Below are positions 50,219-59,515 of a DNA stretch of 64,000 bases, piece by piece (positions within the stretch are counted from its first letter, which is position 1; the number at the start of each line of letters is the position of its first letter). The translations under genes were made by a program, and so were the position numbers. This DNA is from Caldichromatium japonicum (GTDB lineage: Bacteria > Pseudomonadota > Gammaproteobacteria > Chromatiales > Chromatiaceae). Below the pieces are notes generated by a model. That model saw nothing but the letters and a program-made list of their open reading frames with translations. It had not been told where the DNA came from and made no database searches. The stretch spans positions 310,001 through 374,000 of the forward strand of contig NZ_CP048029.1 in NCBI RefSeq assembly GCF_011290485.1. The letters run 5' to 3'.

Positions 50219-50965
50219 TCAGTTTGCATCGCTGACCTTTGGGCTTTCGTCTGGCCAGTCGACGAGAAAGATCGTGCGCAACACACCCTGACCCATCCAC
50301 ACCAGCAGGATGGAGGTCAGGACATCGCTCAGGAAATGACCGCCCGCGACGATGCGGGCGGCCCCGACGGCGAGCGTATAGAGCAGCGCCATGCCAAACC
50401 AGAAGGAACGCCGTCCCGCCAGGGTCGCGGCCACGACCATCAGATAGGCAGCTGCTGCGACATGCCCAGAACTGAACGATTTGCCCTGCTGAACGGAGAT
50501 GACAAAGGCAGGGGTGTATGGCTGGTCGCCGCCGAAGGCGATGACATTGATGGGGCGTGCGCGGCCCCAGTGGGTCTTGAGCGTCTGGTTGACCAATAGA
50601 CCCGGAACCAGGATCAGCAATGCCAACAAGAAGGCGAGCCGGCGTCCATCGAGACCCAGCCAACGCCGTCCAGTGCGCCGGTTGAACCACCATAGCGCGA
50701 TCAGCCCCAGGTTGATCATCAGGGTCAGGATCGGGATGGATCGATACAGCCCCTGTTCCCAGGGGCTCCCTTTCAGGGTAAAACCGGTATCCGGTGTATA
50801 AAACAGGCGGGAGACGGCCAGATCGAGCTCAGGATAGGTGCGCGCCACCCCGACCAGGGCTGCGCAACCCAGCCAAAACGCCAGGGAGAGATTGAGCCAG
50901 CGCGCGCGCAGGATTTGTAATAGAGACCAGGGCATCTTGAGCGGATGGTGTGGGGTTGCAATCAT
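50219..50965 (-). CDS. PAP2 superfamily membrane phosphatase (LpxE-like)
   Basis: About 248 residues from ATG 50965 (an ATG at 50935 or the reading from 50986 are alternatives). Six hydrophobic segments. The acid-phosphatase motifs KTHWGRARP, SFSSGH and ARIVAGGHFLSDV give the catalytic His and Arg residues. The family removes phosphate from lipid pyrophosphates, phosphatidylglycerophosphate or lipid A. In a Chromatiales cell a lipid A or undecaprenyl-PP role is possible, but neither is shown. Convergent with the cyclase pseudogene. Confidence 0.85.
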   Translation of the reverse strand: MIATPHHPLKMPWSLLQILRARWLNLSLAFWLGCAALVGVARTYPELDLAVSRLFYTPDTGFTLKGSPWEQGLYRSIPILTLMINLGLIALWWFNRRTGRRWLGLDGRRLAFLLALLILVPGLLVNQTLKTHWGRARPINVIAFGGDQPYTPAFVISVQQGKSFSSGHVAAAAYLMVVAATLAGRRSFWFGMALLYTLAVGAARIVAGGHFLSDVLTSILLVWMGQGVLRTIFLVDWPDESPKVSDAN

Positions 50966-51298
50966 AGCAGATCGAGACAAGCGCAAAGGGTTTTGGGGTT
51001 ACTCCGTTTTCTTGGGACTTGCACCGGGATCACCAAGCCTGCGGGGTATGAAGGGGCGAGAGTTGACATCCTCTCCGCCCTGAAGGAAACGCTGAAAAAG
51101 TCTTATATCGTCGTTGCGGCGAAAGCCGCAACGGAATCCAGAAACATCACCGAGATGCGAAGGCGGCGGGTGCGGGGTTGCGAATTCATCAGCGTTTCTT
51201 GAAGGGCAAGGCTTGTCGTGCATTGGGTCATCTAGCTGATGCCGACTGGAGCCGGCCTTAAATCTCTAATCGTTGAGCCTATTGAGGACGCGATCATC
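50966..51298. other. Intergenic region with an orphan IS200/IS605-type end
   Basis: 333 bp between divergent genes. At 51066-51086, TTGACATCCTCTCCGCCCTGA is the reverse complement of an IS200/IS605 right end (compare GGGGAGGATGTCAA at 28364-28378). No transposase remains beside it. An imperfect repeat around 51110-51140 (GTTGCGGCGAAAGCCGCAAC) forms a hairpin. The rest shows nothing recognisable apart from the expected promoter of the following gene. Confidence 0.55.
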
Positions 51299-52813
51299 AT
51301 GCGTAGCCTGCTTGGGACAGCTCTCTTGGTCTGGGCCTTTGGGTCATTGGCCCAGATCCCAGCAACGCCGGTGTTGACCGTCTATCGCTTCAACGGTCCG
51401 CTGGAGATCCCTTATTACGCGGCTGATTCCTTTGCCGCCTCTGGGACCTCGGCCCCATCCGCAGGGACGCTTATGCAGGGCACCTCGCTCATCCCCTGCC
51501 TGGTGATCCGCGACGGTATCTCCCTGACCGATCCCACGGGGACGCCCTATGTGGGCTTTGAGGTGGTCGTCGATCCGCGCACGGCTACCCTGGATTCGCC
51601 TGAGCGTTTCAGACAGGCCATCGCCGCGCGCCAGGAGCTCAGGGTGCCCAATCATCACTGCCCTGCAGGGACGAGCCAGGTCATCAGCGCTCGCCTGCTC
51701 TATCCCCTGGACAAGGCGCCGTTTTTTGATCCGCCCCGTCCAATGAACCCGCCAGGGAGCAGCGGCGGGGTGAGCGCGCTCGACCGCATCGTGCGCGCCT
51801 TCCATGACTCGGAGGAGTGCGCCGCTGTCCAGCGACGTCTCTGGGGGCGCCGTCAGGCCTTGGCGGGGGCCTGGGATGCCTTTATCGCCAAAAGCGCCGA
51901 TCTCGGGCCGCCCGATCTATTCAAACGCGCCCGCGATCTGGATTATGCCTTGCGTACCGCGCTCTACGAGGGACACCTCGGGCGCGGCTGTTCGGCCTAT
52001 GGGGCCTGTGAGCGCAATATTGTGGTGCTCTCGATCCGCAACCGCGCCTTCGGGCAGTGTCAGCCTGCCCAGGGCTGCCGCTTTCCCGGCGATGTCCAGG
52101 GCGTTGCCTCGACACCCTCGCAATACAACATCTGGGACGAATATCTCACCCAGATCTCGGGGTTGACCGCCTGTTATCTGCGCCCCGATCTCGCCGACCG
52201 CGAGCCCTATGCCAGGCTCCAGGCCATGTACGCCCAGAGCTTGCCGGATGCCGAGCGGGTCCTGTATGGCAGCGAGACGGAGCTGGCGGAGGTCTTTCCT
52301 GGGACGCCCCTTTCCGATCTCCTCGCCACCCGCCATTACTATCATGCCCCGGCCATGGGTCAGTGTTTCCCTGATCACCCGCGCGTCGAATATATCAGCG
52401 GGGCGGTAGCGCGCCGCGGCGAGGATCATGCCCTGATCGCCAATACCCGCATTGCGGTCGGCGAACGCCTAAAAGACGGCTACGCCTTTCAGCTCTTTAG
52501 GGTCCATGCCGAGGCGGAGCGCGACCGTATCGAGCTCCAAGATCTCTATCATGGCTTTGCCATCGATGCACGCAAGGTCAGCCTCGGCAAGCCAGCGCGC
52601 TGTCCGGCCTATGGTATCCCTCTGGGCTGTCCTTCTTTAGGCACCGGGCGTTATCGCCGGGTACCGAGCTGGCTGGCTCAGGGTCGTCCAGTCGAGATCC
52701 AGTGCCGGATCGCAGATCGGGGTAAGGAATGCACTGGGTCGGCTCTGCTGCGTCCAGTCAGCATCGGTGGGGCCTGTGACACCGAGATGCGCCCGACGGC
52801 GGATGTACCCTAG
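51299..52813 (+). CDS. Secreted protein of unknown family
   Basis: 504 residues from ATG 51299, with GAGGA 10-14 bp upstream. The N-terminus MRSLLGTALLVWAFGSLAQIPA is a clear Sec signal. The mature part is acidic-neutral, with about a dozen cysteines that probably form disulfides (RGCSAYGACER; QCQPAQGCRF; CPAYGIPLGC). Internal features include LYEGHLGRGCSAYG and ISGLTACYLRPD. I recognise no domain or catalytic motif. It stands alone between the PAP2 gene and a decayed IS607 element. Likely periplasmic or exported. Function unknown. Confidence 0.8.
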   Translation: MRSLLGTALLVWAFGSLAQIPATPVLTVYRFNGPLEIPYYAADSFAASGTSAPSAGTLMQGTSLIPCLVIRDGISLTDPTGTPYVGFEVVVDPRTATLDSPERFRQAIAARQELRVPNHHCPAGTSQVISARLLYPLDKAPFFDPPRPMNPPGSSGGVSALDRIVRAFHDSEECAAVQRRLWGRRQALAGAWDAFIAKSADLGPPDLFKRARDLDYALRTALYEGHLGRGCSAYGACERNIVVLSIRNRAFGQCQPAQGCRFPGDVQGVASTPSQYNIWDEYLTQISGLTACYLRPDLADREPYARLQAMYAQSLPDAERVLYGSETELAEVFPGTPLSDLLATRHYYHAPAMGQCFPDHPRVEYISGAVARRGEDHALIANTRIAVGERLKDGYAFQLFRVHAEAERDRIELQDLYHGFAIDARKVSLGKPARCPAYGIPLGCPSLGTGRYRRVPSWLAQGRPVEIQCRIADRGKECTGSALLRPVSIGGACDTEMRPTADVP

Positions 52814-52991
52814 AACCGCTGATCGATGTGTTATACCGGCAAGCACCGCCCATCCAAACGATTGAATTGATTGGATTCGGATGTTCGCCGGAATGACCAA
52901 GGTGGAATCAATCCATGTTTCCCTTGGAGGAGCCAACCCTAGTATTACAAGCTATGCGTGATAGTGGATAATTTTCCACATGGAAAGCGCG

Positions 52992-53335
52992 ATGATGGGC
53001 ACAGACAAGGCGGCGAAGCGGCTTGGCGTCTCGGTCAAGACCTTGCAACGCTGGGAGCGCGAAGGGGGTTTGATCCTGGTGGCGCGAACAGTCGCGAGGC
53101 ACAAATCCGCGAGTTGATTGGCTTGCGCAGTAAGGTATCAGAGCCAATGCGGATTGATGCCTACTGTCGCATATCCAGTGCTGCGCAGAAGCCAGACCTC
53201 GCCGACCAGCGCAAGGTGTTGGAAGAGTTTGATGTGGCGAAAGGCTTGTCGAATGTTGAGTTCGTTGAGGAAATCGGCGGCGGCCTGAACTTTAAGCGCA
53301 AGTTTGCGTACTGCGGATCGCAGGTTCGTCGCCAT
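52992..53335 (+). pseudogene. IS607 TnpA serine recombinase remnant
   Basis: The HTH start reads GTDKAAKRLGVSVKTLQRW, then EREGGLILVART. A frame change and a loss of several residues follow, and the second frame resumes with REAQIRELIGLRSK. The catalytic segment YCRISSAAQKPDL (Ser nucleophile) and EEIGGGLNFKRK come next. The catalytic domain is cut off there and joined directly to tnpB sequence. Non-functional. Confidence 0.82.
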
Positions 53336-53371
53336 TCAGGTTGAAGTGGCCGATGCTGCGTTCTATCGCAG

Positions 53372-53987
53372 GCGCATGAAACGACTGGTGTTGACCTGGG
53401 CGTTGAGGCGGCAGCCAGGCTTTCCAATGGCGAGTCTGTTGAATCTCCTCTGCGCTTCGTTGTCTCAGGATTCGAGGCAGACGCCTTTCTTGCAAGGTTG
53501 AGGCGGCCAAGGTCGGGGCTGGGTTTGCGCCAAGTGCCAGACTGCCAAAAGGCACAAGGCTTCCGATCTTGAAGAATCGAAGGAAATCCTCTGCGATGTT
53601 GGCAAGGCCGCACGCACGCATTGCCAATGTCCGAGCGGCCTTAAGGCGAAACGCTACGGCGTCTGGTTGGTTTTAGCTGATCGCTGGGATCCGAGCAGCC
53701 GCCTGTGTTCGGTCTGTGGTTGGGAGAATGAGATGTTGGCGTTGAAGGATCGGGAATGGACGTGTCCTCAATGCGGCACGCGCCATGATCGGGACATCAA
53801 TGCCGCGCTCAATCTCAAACGGCTGGCAACCGCAACTGCCCTACCCGTGGCGAGTCCGTCCGGTAACGGCGGCGCTACAGCAGAGAGGGTCTCTGCCGTA
53901 GTCGGGAAAGTCACACCTGTCAGAGACGAATGCGCTCCGCATTCGGGGCAGGAAGAGCACAGTGCGCCTGTTTGCGCACCTTCTTGA
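53372..53987 (+). pseudogene. IS607-type TnpB remnant
   Basis: Starts within the protein at RuvC-I (TTGVDLGVEAAARLSNGESV, near 53385). It is then interrupted by a stop and frameshifts (fragment LARPHARIANVRA near 53595) and loses RuvC-II. The zinc ribbon (CSVCGWENEM...CPQCGTRHDRDINAALNL) and the typical C-terminal tail (KVTPVRDE, SGQEEHSAPVCAP) remain in one frame to a stop at 53987. Confidence 0.82.
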
Positions 53988-53994
53988 GGGCAGA

Positions 53995-54624
53995 TCAGTC
54001 AGCATCGACGCCGACAGGTTCCAGACCGAGCTGGCGCGTGAGCTGTCTGGCCAAGGGCCAGCTCAACTCGGCAAGCTCGACCTGGGGATAGTGATCGGCG
54101 AGTTGGGTAACGGCAAGCCCCGGATAGCCGCAAGGGTTGATCCGGGCAAAGGGAGCAAGATCCATCGCGACATTGAGTGCTAGTCCGTGGTAACAGCAAC
54201 CGTTGCGTACCCGCAGCCCCAAGGCGGCGATCTTGGCCTCGGCCACATAGACCCCAGGCGCACCCGGGCGCCGCTCGCCGCGAATACCATAGCCATGCAG
54301 CAGGTCGATGACCGCCTGCTCCAGACGTTCGACCAGGTACCTCACCCCGATCCCAGCGCGCCTGAGATCGAACAACAGATAGGCGATCAACTGGCCTGGG
54401 CCATGATAGGTCACCTGACCGCCGCGGTCGCTCTGGATCACCGGGATGGTGCCTGGATCGAGGAGATGTTCTGGGAGCCCGGCCTGACCGAGGGTGAAGA
54501 CCGGCGCATGTTCGAGCAACCAGAGCTCATCTGGGGTGGTTGGCCCGCGCATCTCGGTGAAGGCGCGCATCGCTGCCCAGATGTCCAGATAGTCCTGAGG
54601 GCCCTGAAGGAGCTTGATCCGCAC
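53995..54624 (-). CDS. lipB: Octanoyltransferase LipB
   Basis: 209 residues, GTG start at 54624. LipB moves octanoyl groups from ACP to lipoyl domains. [16 protein letters not shown], the lysine segment [14 protein letters not shown] and the cysteine segment INPCGYPGL are all intact. It lies 91 bp after dacA on the same strand. The usual intervening ybeD-like gene (DUF493) is absent. The decayed IS607 element abuts its 3' end without damaging it. Confidence 0.95.
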   Translation of the reverse strand: MRIKLLQGPQDYLDIWAAMRAFTEMRGPTTPDELWLLEHAPVFTLGQAGLPEHLLDPGTIPVIQSDRGGQVTYHGPGQLIAYLLFDLRRAGIGVRYLVERLEQAVIDLLHGYGIRGERRPGAPGVYVAEAKIAALGLRVRNGCCYHGLALNVAMDLAPFARINPCGYPGLAVTQLADHYPQVELAELSWPLARQLTRQLGLEPVGVDAD

Positions 54625-54715
54625 GGCTAGGCCGCGTTCACAATGACTCGGAGCGTACTTGGACGGCGTCTTCTACTGGGCCGTCCCCGTATCTGGTGTA
54701 ACCCAGATAGATCAC

Positions 54716-55855
54716 TCAAAACAGGCGCAAGAGCGAATCCTTGGCCTGGCGCCAGAATCCGCCCTTGGGCAGATCTTCGAACGCAACCAGGGGGACGCGC
54801 AGGATCTCCTCCTCGCCTAGACGCACAACTATATCACCCAAGCGGTCGCCGCGCGTCAGAGGGGCCTCGATGTTGGGGAGCTTCTCGACATAGGCATTCA
54901 ACTGGCCATACTGACCGCGCGGGATGGTAGCCACAACATCCCATTGGGGCACCGCTGCCACCTCCTCGCGCTCGCCGGCCCAAACCCGCAGCTTGACGAG
55001 CGGCTGGGTTACTGGATAGAGCTTATCGGCTTCATAAAGGCGAAAACCATAGTTCAGCAGGGCAAGGCTCGCCTCAGCGCGCGCCTTGGGGCTGGGGGCG
55101 CCCATGACCACCGAGATCAAGCGCATATCGCCGCGCTTAGCCGAACCGACTAAACAATAGCCGGCGGCGCGGGTATAGCCGGTCTTGACCCCGTCAGCCG
55201 TGGGATCGCGTTTGAGCAAGGGATTGCGGTTTTGCTGGGTGATCCCGTTGTAGGTGAACTCAGGGAGCGAATACCAGGTGTAATACTGCGGAAACTCGCG
55301 GATCAGGGCTCTGGTCACGCGGGCGATATCGCGCGCGGTCGTATAGAGCTCGGGGTCGGGCAGGCCATTGGGATTGGTGAAATGGCTATTGGTCATGCCG
55401 AGCCGCTGGGCGTTCGCATTCATCAGATTGGCGAACGACTCGACCTTGCCGGCCACATATTCGGCAAGGGCCACACTGGCGTCATTACCCGACTGGATCA
55501 TCATCCCCTTGAGCAGATCCTCCAAGACGACCTGTTTGCCGACCTCGATGAACATCTTGGAACCGCCGGTACGCCAGGCATTCTCGCTAATCATGACTGG
55601 GTCGCTGAGTTTGATCCGCCCCGAGGCGAGCTCGCGGAACACCGTATATGCGGTCATGATCTTGGTCAGGCTGGCGGGTTCAAGCCGCTCATCGGCATTG
55701 AACTCGGCGAGACTCCGCCCGCTATAGAAATCGATCAATAGATACCCCTTGACGTTGAGCTCCGGCGGCGGGGGGGCGGCGGGGCCCTGAGCGCCGATGT
55801 TCAGGCTGAGCGTCAGGAGCAAGGGCAAAAGCAGACGCTGGATGATCAGAGTCAT
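54716..55855 (-). CDS. dacA: D-alanyl-D-alanine carboxypeptidase (PBP5/6 family)
   Basis: 379 residues from ATG 55855. Signal peptide TLIIQRLLLPLLLTLSLNIGAQG. Penicillin-binding motifs SLTK, SGN and KTG are in order, and the C-terminal beta domain ends in an amphipathic membrane-anchoring helix (WRQAKDSLLRLF). It trims the terminal D-Ala of peptidoglycan stem peptides. Position after rlpA in the mre-mrd-rlpA-dacA cluster is standard. Confidence 0.95.
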   Translation of the reverse strand: MTLIIQRLLLPLLLTLSLNIGAQGPAAPPPPELNVKGYLLIDFYSGRSLAEFNADERLEPASLTKIMTAYTVFRELASGRIKLSDPVMISENAWRTGGSKMFIEVGKQVVLEDLLKGMMIQSGNDASVALAEYVAGKVESFANLMNANAQRLGMTNSHFTNPNGLPDPELYTTARDIARVTRALIREFPQYYTWYSLPEFTYNGITQQNRNPLLKRDPTADGVKTGYTRAAGYCLVGSAKRGDMRLISVVMGAPSPKARAEASLALLNYGFRLYEADKLYPVTQPLVKLRVWAGEREEVAAVPQWDVVATIPRGQYGQLNAYVEKLPNIEAPLTRGDRLGDIVVRLGEEEILRVPLVAFEDLPKGGFWRQAKDSLLRLF

Positions 55856-55960
55856 TGAGATCCGGTGGCCTGGGTTAGGATTGTTGCAGGATTTGCACTT
55901 TTTTATATCAAAAATCATACAGCGCCTTGGTGCCTTCGCCAACTGTTTTGCGCCTCAGGC

Positions 55961-56515
55961 TCAAGGGCAGAACCAGTCAAAGGGCCAAAGGCAGCGTTTG
56001 GGTTCAATCCCTTCAACCTTGACCCGTGCCTTGCCGTTTGTCTTGATACCGAGTTTGACCGCTGCCGCATAGGACAGATCGATCAGCCGATCCTCGATGA
56101 AAGGGCCGCGGTCATTGACCCGCACGATCACCCGCCGTCCGTTGTCGAGATTGGTGACCCGCACATAAGAAGGCAGCGGCAGGGTGCGATGCGCCGCGGT
56201 CATACCATAGCGATCATAGGGCTCACCCGAACTGGTGAGACGTCCGTGGAAAGGTTCGCCATACCAGGAGGCCAGCCCCTGCTCGACATAGCCGCGGGCC
56301 GTGGCAAGCCTGACATACCGTCGGCCGTTGAAAGTATAGAATGGGGTGTTGCCGGAACGGGCCAGCGGCTCGACCTTGGGGACTGCATCCGGGATACGGG
56401 CGATCTCGGGGGGGATGTCATCGTCGCGGGGCCCAGGACCGGCGCAGCCCGCCAGCCCGATGAGCAGGCTGGCCAGCGCCGCGCGGCTGACGGATCTAAT
56501 CTGGGACTCAGACAT
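55961..56515 (-). CDS. rlpA: Septal ring lytic transglycosylase / lipoprotein RlpA
   Basis: 184 residues. Lipobox LIGLAGC near residue 24. The double-psi beta-barrel domain is seen in GLASWYGEPFHGRLTSSGEPYDRYGMTAAHRTLPL and VRVNDRGPF (catalytic Asp). No SPOR domain follows: the protein ends shortly after the barrel at DWFCP, so this is a short form compared with E. coli RlpA. Cleaves naked glycan strands at the septum. Starts 8 bp inside rodA. Confidence 0.93.
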   Translation of the reverse strand: MSESQIRSVSRAALASLLIGLAGCAGPGPRDDDIPPEIARIPDAVPKVEPLARSGNTPFYTFNGRRYVRLATARGYVEQGLASWYGEPFHGRLTSSGEPYDRYGMTAAHRTLPLPSYVRVTNLDNGRRVIVRVNDRGPFIEDRLIDLSYAAAVKLGIKTNGKARVKVEGIEPKRCLWPFDWFCP

Positions 56516-57650
56516 CCTGATAGCGCCGGCTGCGCCGCGTCTCGATCGCCATCAGCATCCCGAAGCCGGCCATCAGGGTGACCATTGAGGTCCCACCGTA
56601 ACTGATCAAGGGCAGGGGCACGCCGACCACCGGCAATAGACCGCTGACCATGCCGGTATTGACGAATAGATAAACGAAAAAGACCAGGGTCAGGCTGCCG
56701 GCCAGCAAGCGGTCATAGGTCTCCTGGGCGCGGGCGGCGATCAACAGGCCGCGCCCGATCACGAACAGATAGATTGACATCAACCCCAAGATCCCGGTGA
56801 GACCAAACTCCTCGCCGATCACGGCAAAGATAAAATCGGTATGACGCTCGGGCAAAAACTCCAGATGCGATTGGGTCCCGTGCAGCCAGCCCTTGCCCGA
56901 GAGCCCGCCCGAGCCGATCGCGATCTGCGACTGGATGATGTGATAGCCGCTGCCAAGCGGATCGGACTGGGGATTGAGAAAGGTCAAGATACGCGCTCGC
57001 TGATAGTCATGCAGATGACCCCAGACCACTGGTACCAGGGCAGCGAGGAGCAAGAGCAGGCCGATGATCAGGCGCCAGCGTACCCCGGCGATGAACAGCA
57101 CCAGGATGCCGGCACTGGCCACCAGTAGGGCGGTCCCGAGATCTGGCTGCTTGGCGATCAGCGCTGCGGGGATCAGGGTGAGGATCGCAGCCAGGAGGAT
57201 GCTGGGCAGACGCGGCGGCAGCGGACAACGTGCCAGTGCCCATGCCACGGCCATGGGAACAGCGAGCTTGAGGAGTTCCGAAGGCTGAAAGCGGATGACC
57301 CCGAAATCCAACCAGCGCTGCGCCCCCTTGCCGATGTCGCCGATCAAGAGCACCGCCACCAGCATCAGCAATCCGAAGATATAGAAGGTGAGAGACCAGC
57401 GTTTGAACTGGAGCGGATGGACCTGGGCGATGACCAGCATCAACCCAAAGGCCAGGGCCTGACGGACGAGCTGGCGCTCGACCATTTCCCATTCGCGGTC
57501 ACCAGCGCTATAGAGCACCATCAGACCAAAACCGCACAGGGCAAGCAGACCGGTCAACAGGGGCGCATCCAGATGCAGCCGGCGCAACCAGCCACCATCC
57601 GCTGTTTCCACCGCCCAGTTGCCCCGCGCCTGGAATGGATCAGTCGCCAC
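56508..57650 (-). CDS. rodA: Peptidoglycan glycosyltransferase RodA (MrdB)
   Basis: 380 residues, GTG start overlapping mrdA by 11 bp. SEDS-family membrane protein with about ten helices. Signature blocks are GKGAQRWLDFGVIRFQPSE, KQPDLGTALL, PERHTDFIFAVIGEE and the C-terminal PLISYGGTSM. It polymerises glycan strands for cell elongation together with PBP2. Confidence 0.96.
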   Translation of the reverse strand: MATDPFQARGNWAVETADGGWLRRLHLDAPLLTGLLALCGFGLMVLYSAGDREWEMVERQLVRQALAFGLMLVIAQVHPLQFKRWSLTFYIFGLLMLVAVLLIGDIGKGAQRWLDFGVIRFQPSELLKLAVPMAVAWALARCPLPPRLPSILLAAILTLIPAALIAKQPDLGTALLVASAGILVLFIAGVRWRLIIGLLLLLAALVPVVWGHLHDYQRARILTFLNPQSDPLGSGYHIIQSQIAIGSGGLSGKGWLHGTQSHLEFLPERHTDFIFAVIGEEFGLTGILGLMSIYLFVIGRGLLIAARAQETYDRLLAGSLTLVFFVYLFVNTGMVSGLLPVVGVPLPLISYGGTSMVTLMAGFGMLMAIETRRSRRYQDV

Positions 57651-59511
57651 CGCTCGTCTCTTCTGGGTCGTTTAGCGGGGTGCCACCGAGATAGGCATCG
57701 ATCACCCGCCGGGCGATGGGTGCAGCGGTCGCCCCGCCGGAGCCGCCGTTTTCGACCAGCACCGCCACCGCGATCCGCGGATCCTCGACCGGCGCAAAGG
57801 CGATGAACAGCGCGTGGTCGCGTAGATGGATAGGTACTTTGGCGGCGTCATAGCGCTCTTTTTGACCGATGGTAAACACCTGAGAGGTCCCGGTCTTGCC
57901 GGCGATCCGGTAATCATTGGAGTGGATACGTTTGGCCGTACCACGGGGGCTTTCCACGACCTTGGCCATAGCGTCGATGATGGTATTCCAATCGCCTGGA
58001 TTGGGTATCTGGATTTGACGGCTGATCATCGGAAAGGCGGTGGCGGTCGTAGCGCCCGGGACCCGGCGGGCATAGGCCAGGCGCGGCTGGATAAATCGCC
58101 CCTTGTTGGCGAGCGCCGCCGTCGCCGCGGCCAATTGCATGGGTGTCGCCAAAAAATAGCCCTGACCGATCCCCATGATCAGGGTCTCACCAGGATACCA
58201 AGGCTGTTTGCGCACCTGTTCCTTCCAGGTGCGCGAGGGCAAGAGCCCGGCGAGCTCACCGGCGACATCCACGCCTGTGCGTCGGCCAAAACCGAACTCG
58301 GTGAGAAAAGCATGGAGCTTATCGACGCCTATCTGATTGGCCAGGGAATAAAAATAGACATCGCAGGATTGCACGATGCCGAGCTCCAGATCCACCGTCC
58401 CATGTCCGCCGCGCCGCCAGCAGCGAAAACGGTGCGCTTGCCCAGGAAGACTGAAATAACCCGGGCAATAGACCGTCTTGCGCGGGGTGATGAAGCCGAG
58501 CGCCAGACCGCCCAGACCAACGAAGGGCTTGACAGTTGATCCCGGCGGATACTGACCGCGGATGGCGCGGTTGTAGAGCGGGCGATCCGGTGCGCGGAGC
58601 AGCGCCTGATAGTCGGCCTTGCTGATCCCCTCGACGAATGGATTGGGATCGAAGCTCGGTTGGCTGACCATCGCCAAGACCCCGCCGGTCCGCGGGTCGA
58701 TGGCCACGATTGCGCCCCGGTTGGCGCCGAGCGCCTCGGTGGCGGCCTGTTGTAGGCGGATGTCCAGATAGAGATAGAGATCCTGGCCAGGGATGGGTGG
58801 GGTGTTCTCGAGGGTGCGCAGGATACGCCCGCGGGCATTGACCTCAACCTGCTGATAGCCGACCCGCCCATGCAGTACATCCTCATGGGCCAGTTCGACG
58901 CCGCCCTTACCGATGAAATTGGTCCCCGCATAGTTACTTTTATCGATGCGCTTAAGGTCATCCTCGTTGATCCGCCCGACATAGCCCAGTACATGGGCAG
59001 TGAGCAGGCCGTGGGGGTAGCTGCGGATCAGCTCAGCCTGGACCTCGACGCCAGGAAAGCGGTAGCTATCAACCGCAAAGCGCGCCACCTCTTCAGCGGT
59101 CAGGTTTTGGCGGATCGGGACGGGCTGAAAACGCATCCGTTGGCGTTTGAGACGCTCGAAGCGCGCTAGATCGCTGTCTTGGATAGCGATCAATGATTTT
59201 AATGCCGCGATGGTGGCAGAGAGGTCCCTGACCTTTTCTATGGTGATCATAAGGGAAAAGGAGGGATGGTTATCCGCCAGCAGTACCCCCCTGGCATCGA
59301 AGATCAGCCCGCGGCTGGGTGGGACCGGCTGGATCTTGACCCGGTTCTCGGTCGAGAGGACGGCGAAATGATCATAGTGCTCGATCTGGAGGTAGTACAG
59401 CTGGATCAGGATCAGTGCCAGCCCCAGGACAAAGAAGAGCGCGGAGATTGCCAGGCGCGTTCTGACCAGGCGACGTTCGCGCTCGCGGTCCTCGAGACTA
59501 CTGGCGAGCAT
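57640..59511 (-). CDS. mrdA: Penicillin-binding protein 2 (MrdA)
   Basis: 623 residues from ATG 59511, 4 bp after the mreD stop (a TTG at 59541 is less likely). One N-terminal membrane helix (about 22-44), a dimerisation domain (PSRGLIFDARG), then the transpeptidase with STVK (PGSTVKPFVGL), SCD (VQSCDVYFY) and KTGTS. It crosslinks lateral-wall peptidoglycan with RodA. Confidence 0.96.
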   Translation of the reverse strand: MLASSLEDRERERRLVRTRLAISALFFVLGLALILIQLYYLQIEHYDHFAVLSTENRVKIQPVPPSRGLIFDARGVLLADNHPSFSLMITIEKVRDLSATIAALKSLIAIQDSDLARFERLKRQRMRFQPVPIRQNLTAEEVARFAVDSYRFPGVEVQAELIRSYPHGLLTAHVLGYVGRINEDDLKRIDKSNYAGTNFIGKGGVELAHEDVLHGRVGYQQVEVNARGRILRTLENTPPIPGQDLYLYLDIRLQQAATEALGANRGAIVAIDPRTGGVLAMVSQPSFDPNPFVEGISKADYQALLRAPDRPLYNRAIRGQYPPGSTVKPFVGLGGLALGFITPRKTVYCPGYFSLPGQAHRFRCWRRGGHGTVDLELGIVQSCDVYFYSLANQIGVDKLHAFLTEFGFGRRTGVDVAGELAGLLPSRTWKEQVRKQPWYPGETLIMGIGQGYFLATPMQLAAATAALANKGRFIQPRLAYARRVPGATTATAFPMISRQIQIPNPGDWNTIIDAMAKVVESPRGTAKRIHSNDYRIAGKTGTSQVFTIGQKERYDAAKVPIHLRDHALFIAFAPVEDPRIAVAVLVENGGSGGATAAPIARRVIDAYLGGTPLNDPEETSGGD

Positions 59512-59515
59512 GGGG

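Larger units (their letters stand above)
52992..53987 (+). mobile_element. Decayed IS607-family element
   Basis: The segment holds remnants of the IS607 pair: a serine-recombinase TnpA with a MerR-like helix-turn-helix, and TnpB. Both carry deletions and frameshifts, so the element is dead. It ends within 10 bp of the lipB stop codon. Exact ends cannot be placed because IS607 elements lack terminal inverted repeats. Confidence 0.8.
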
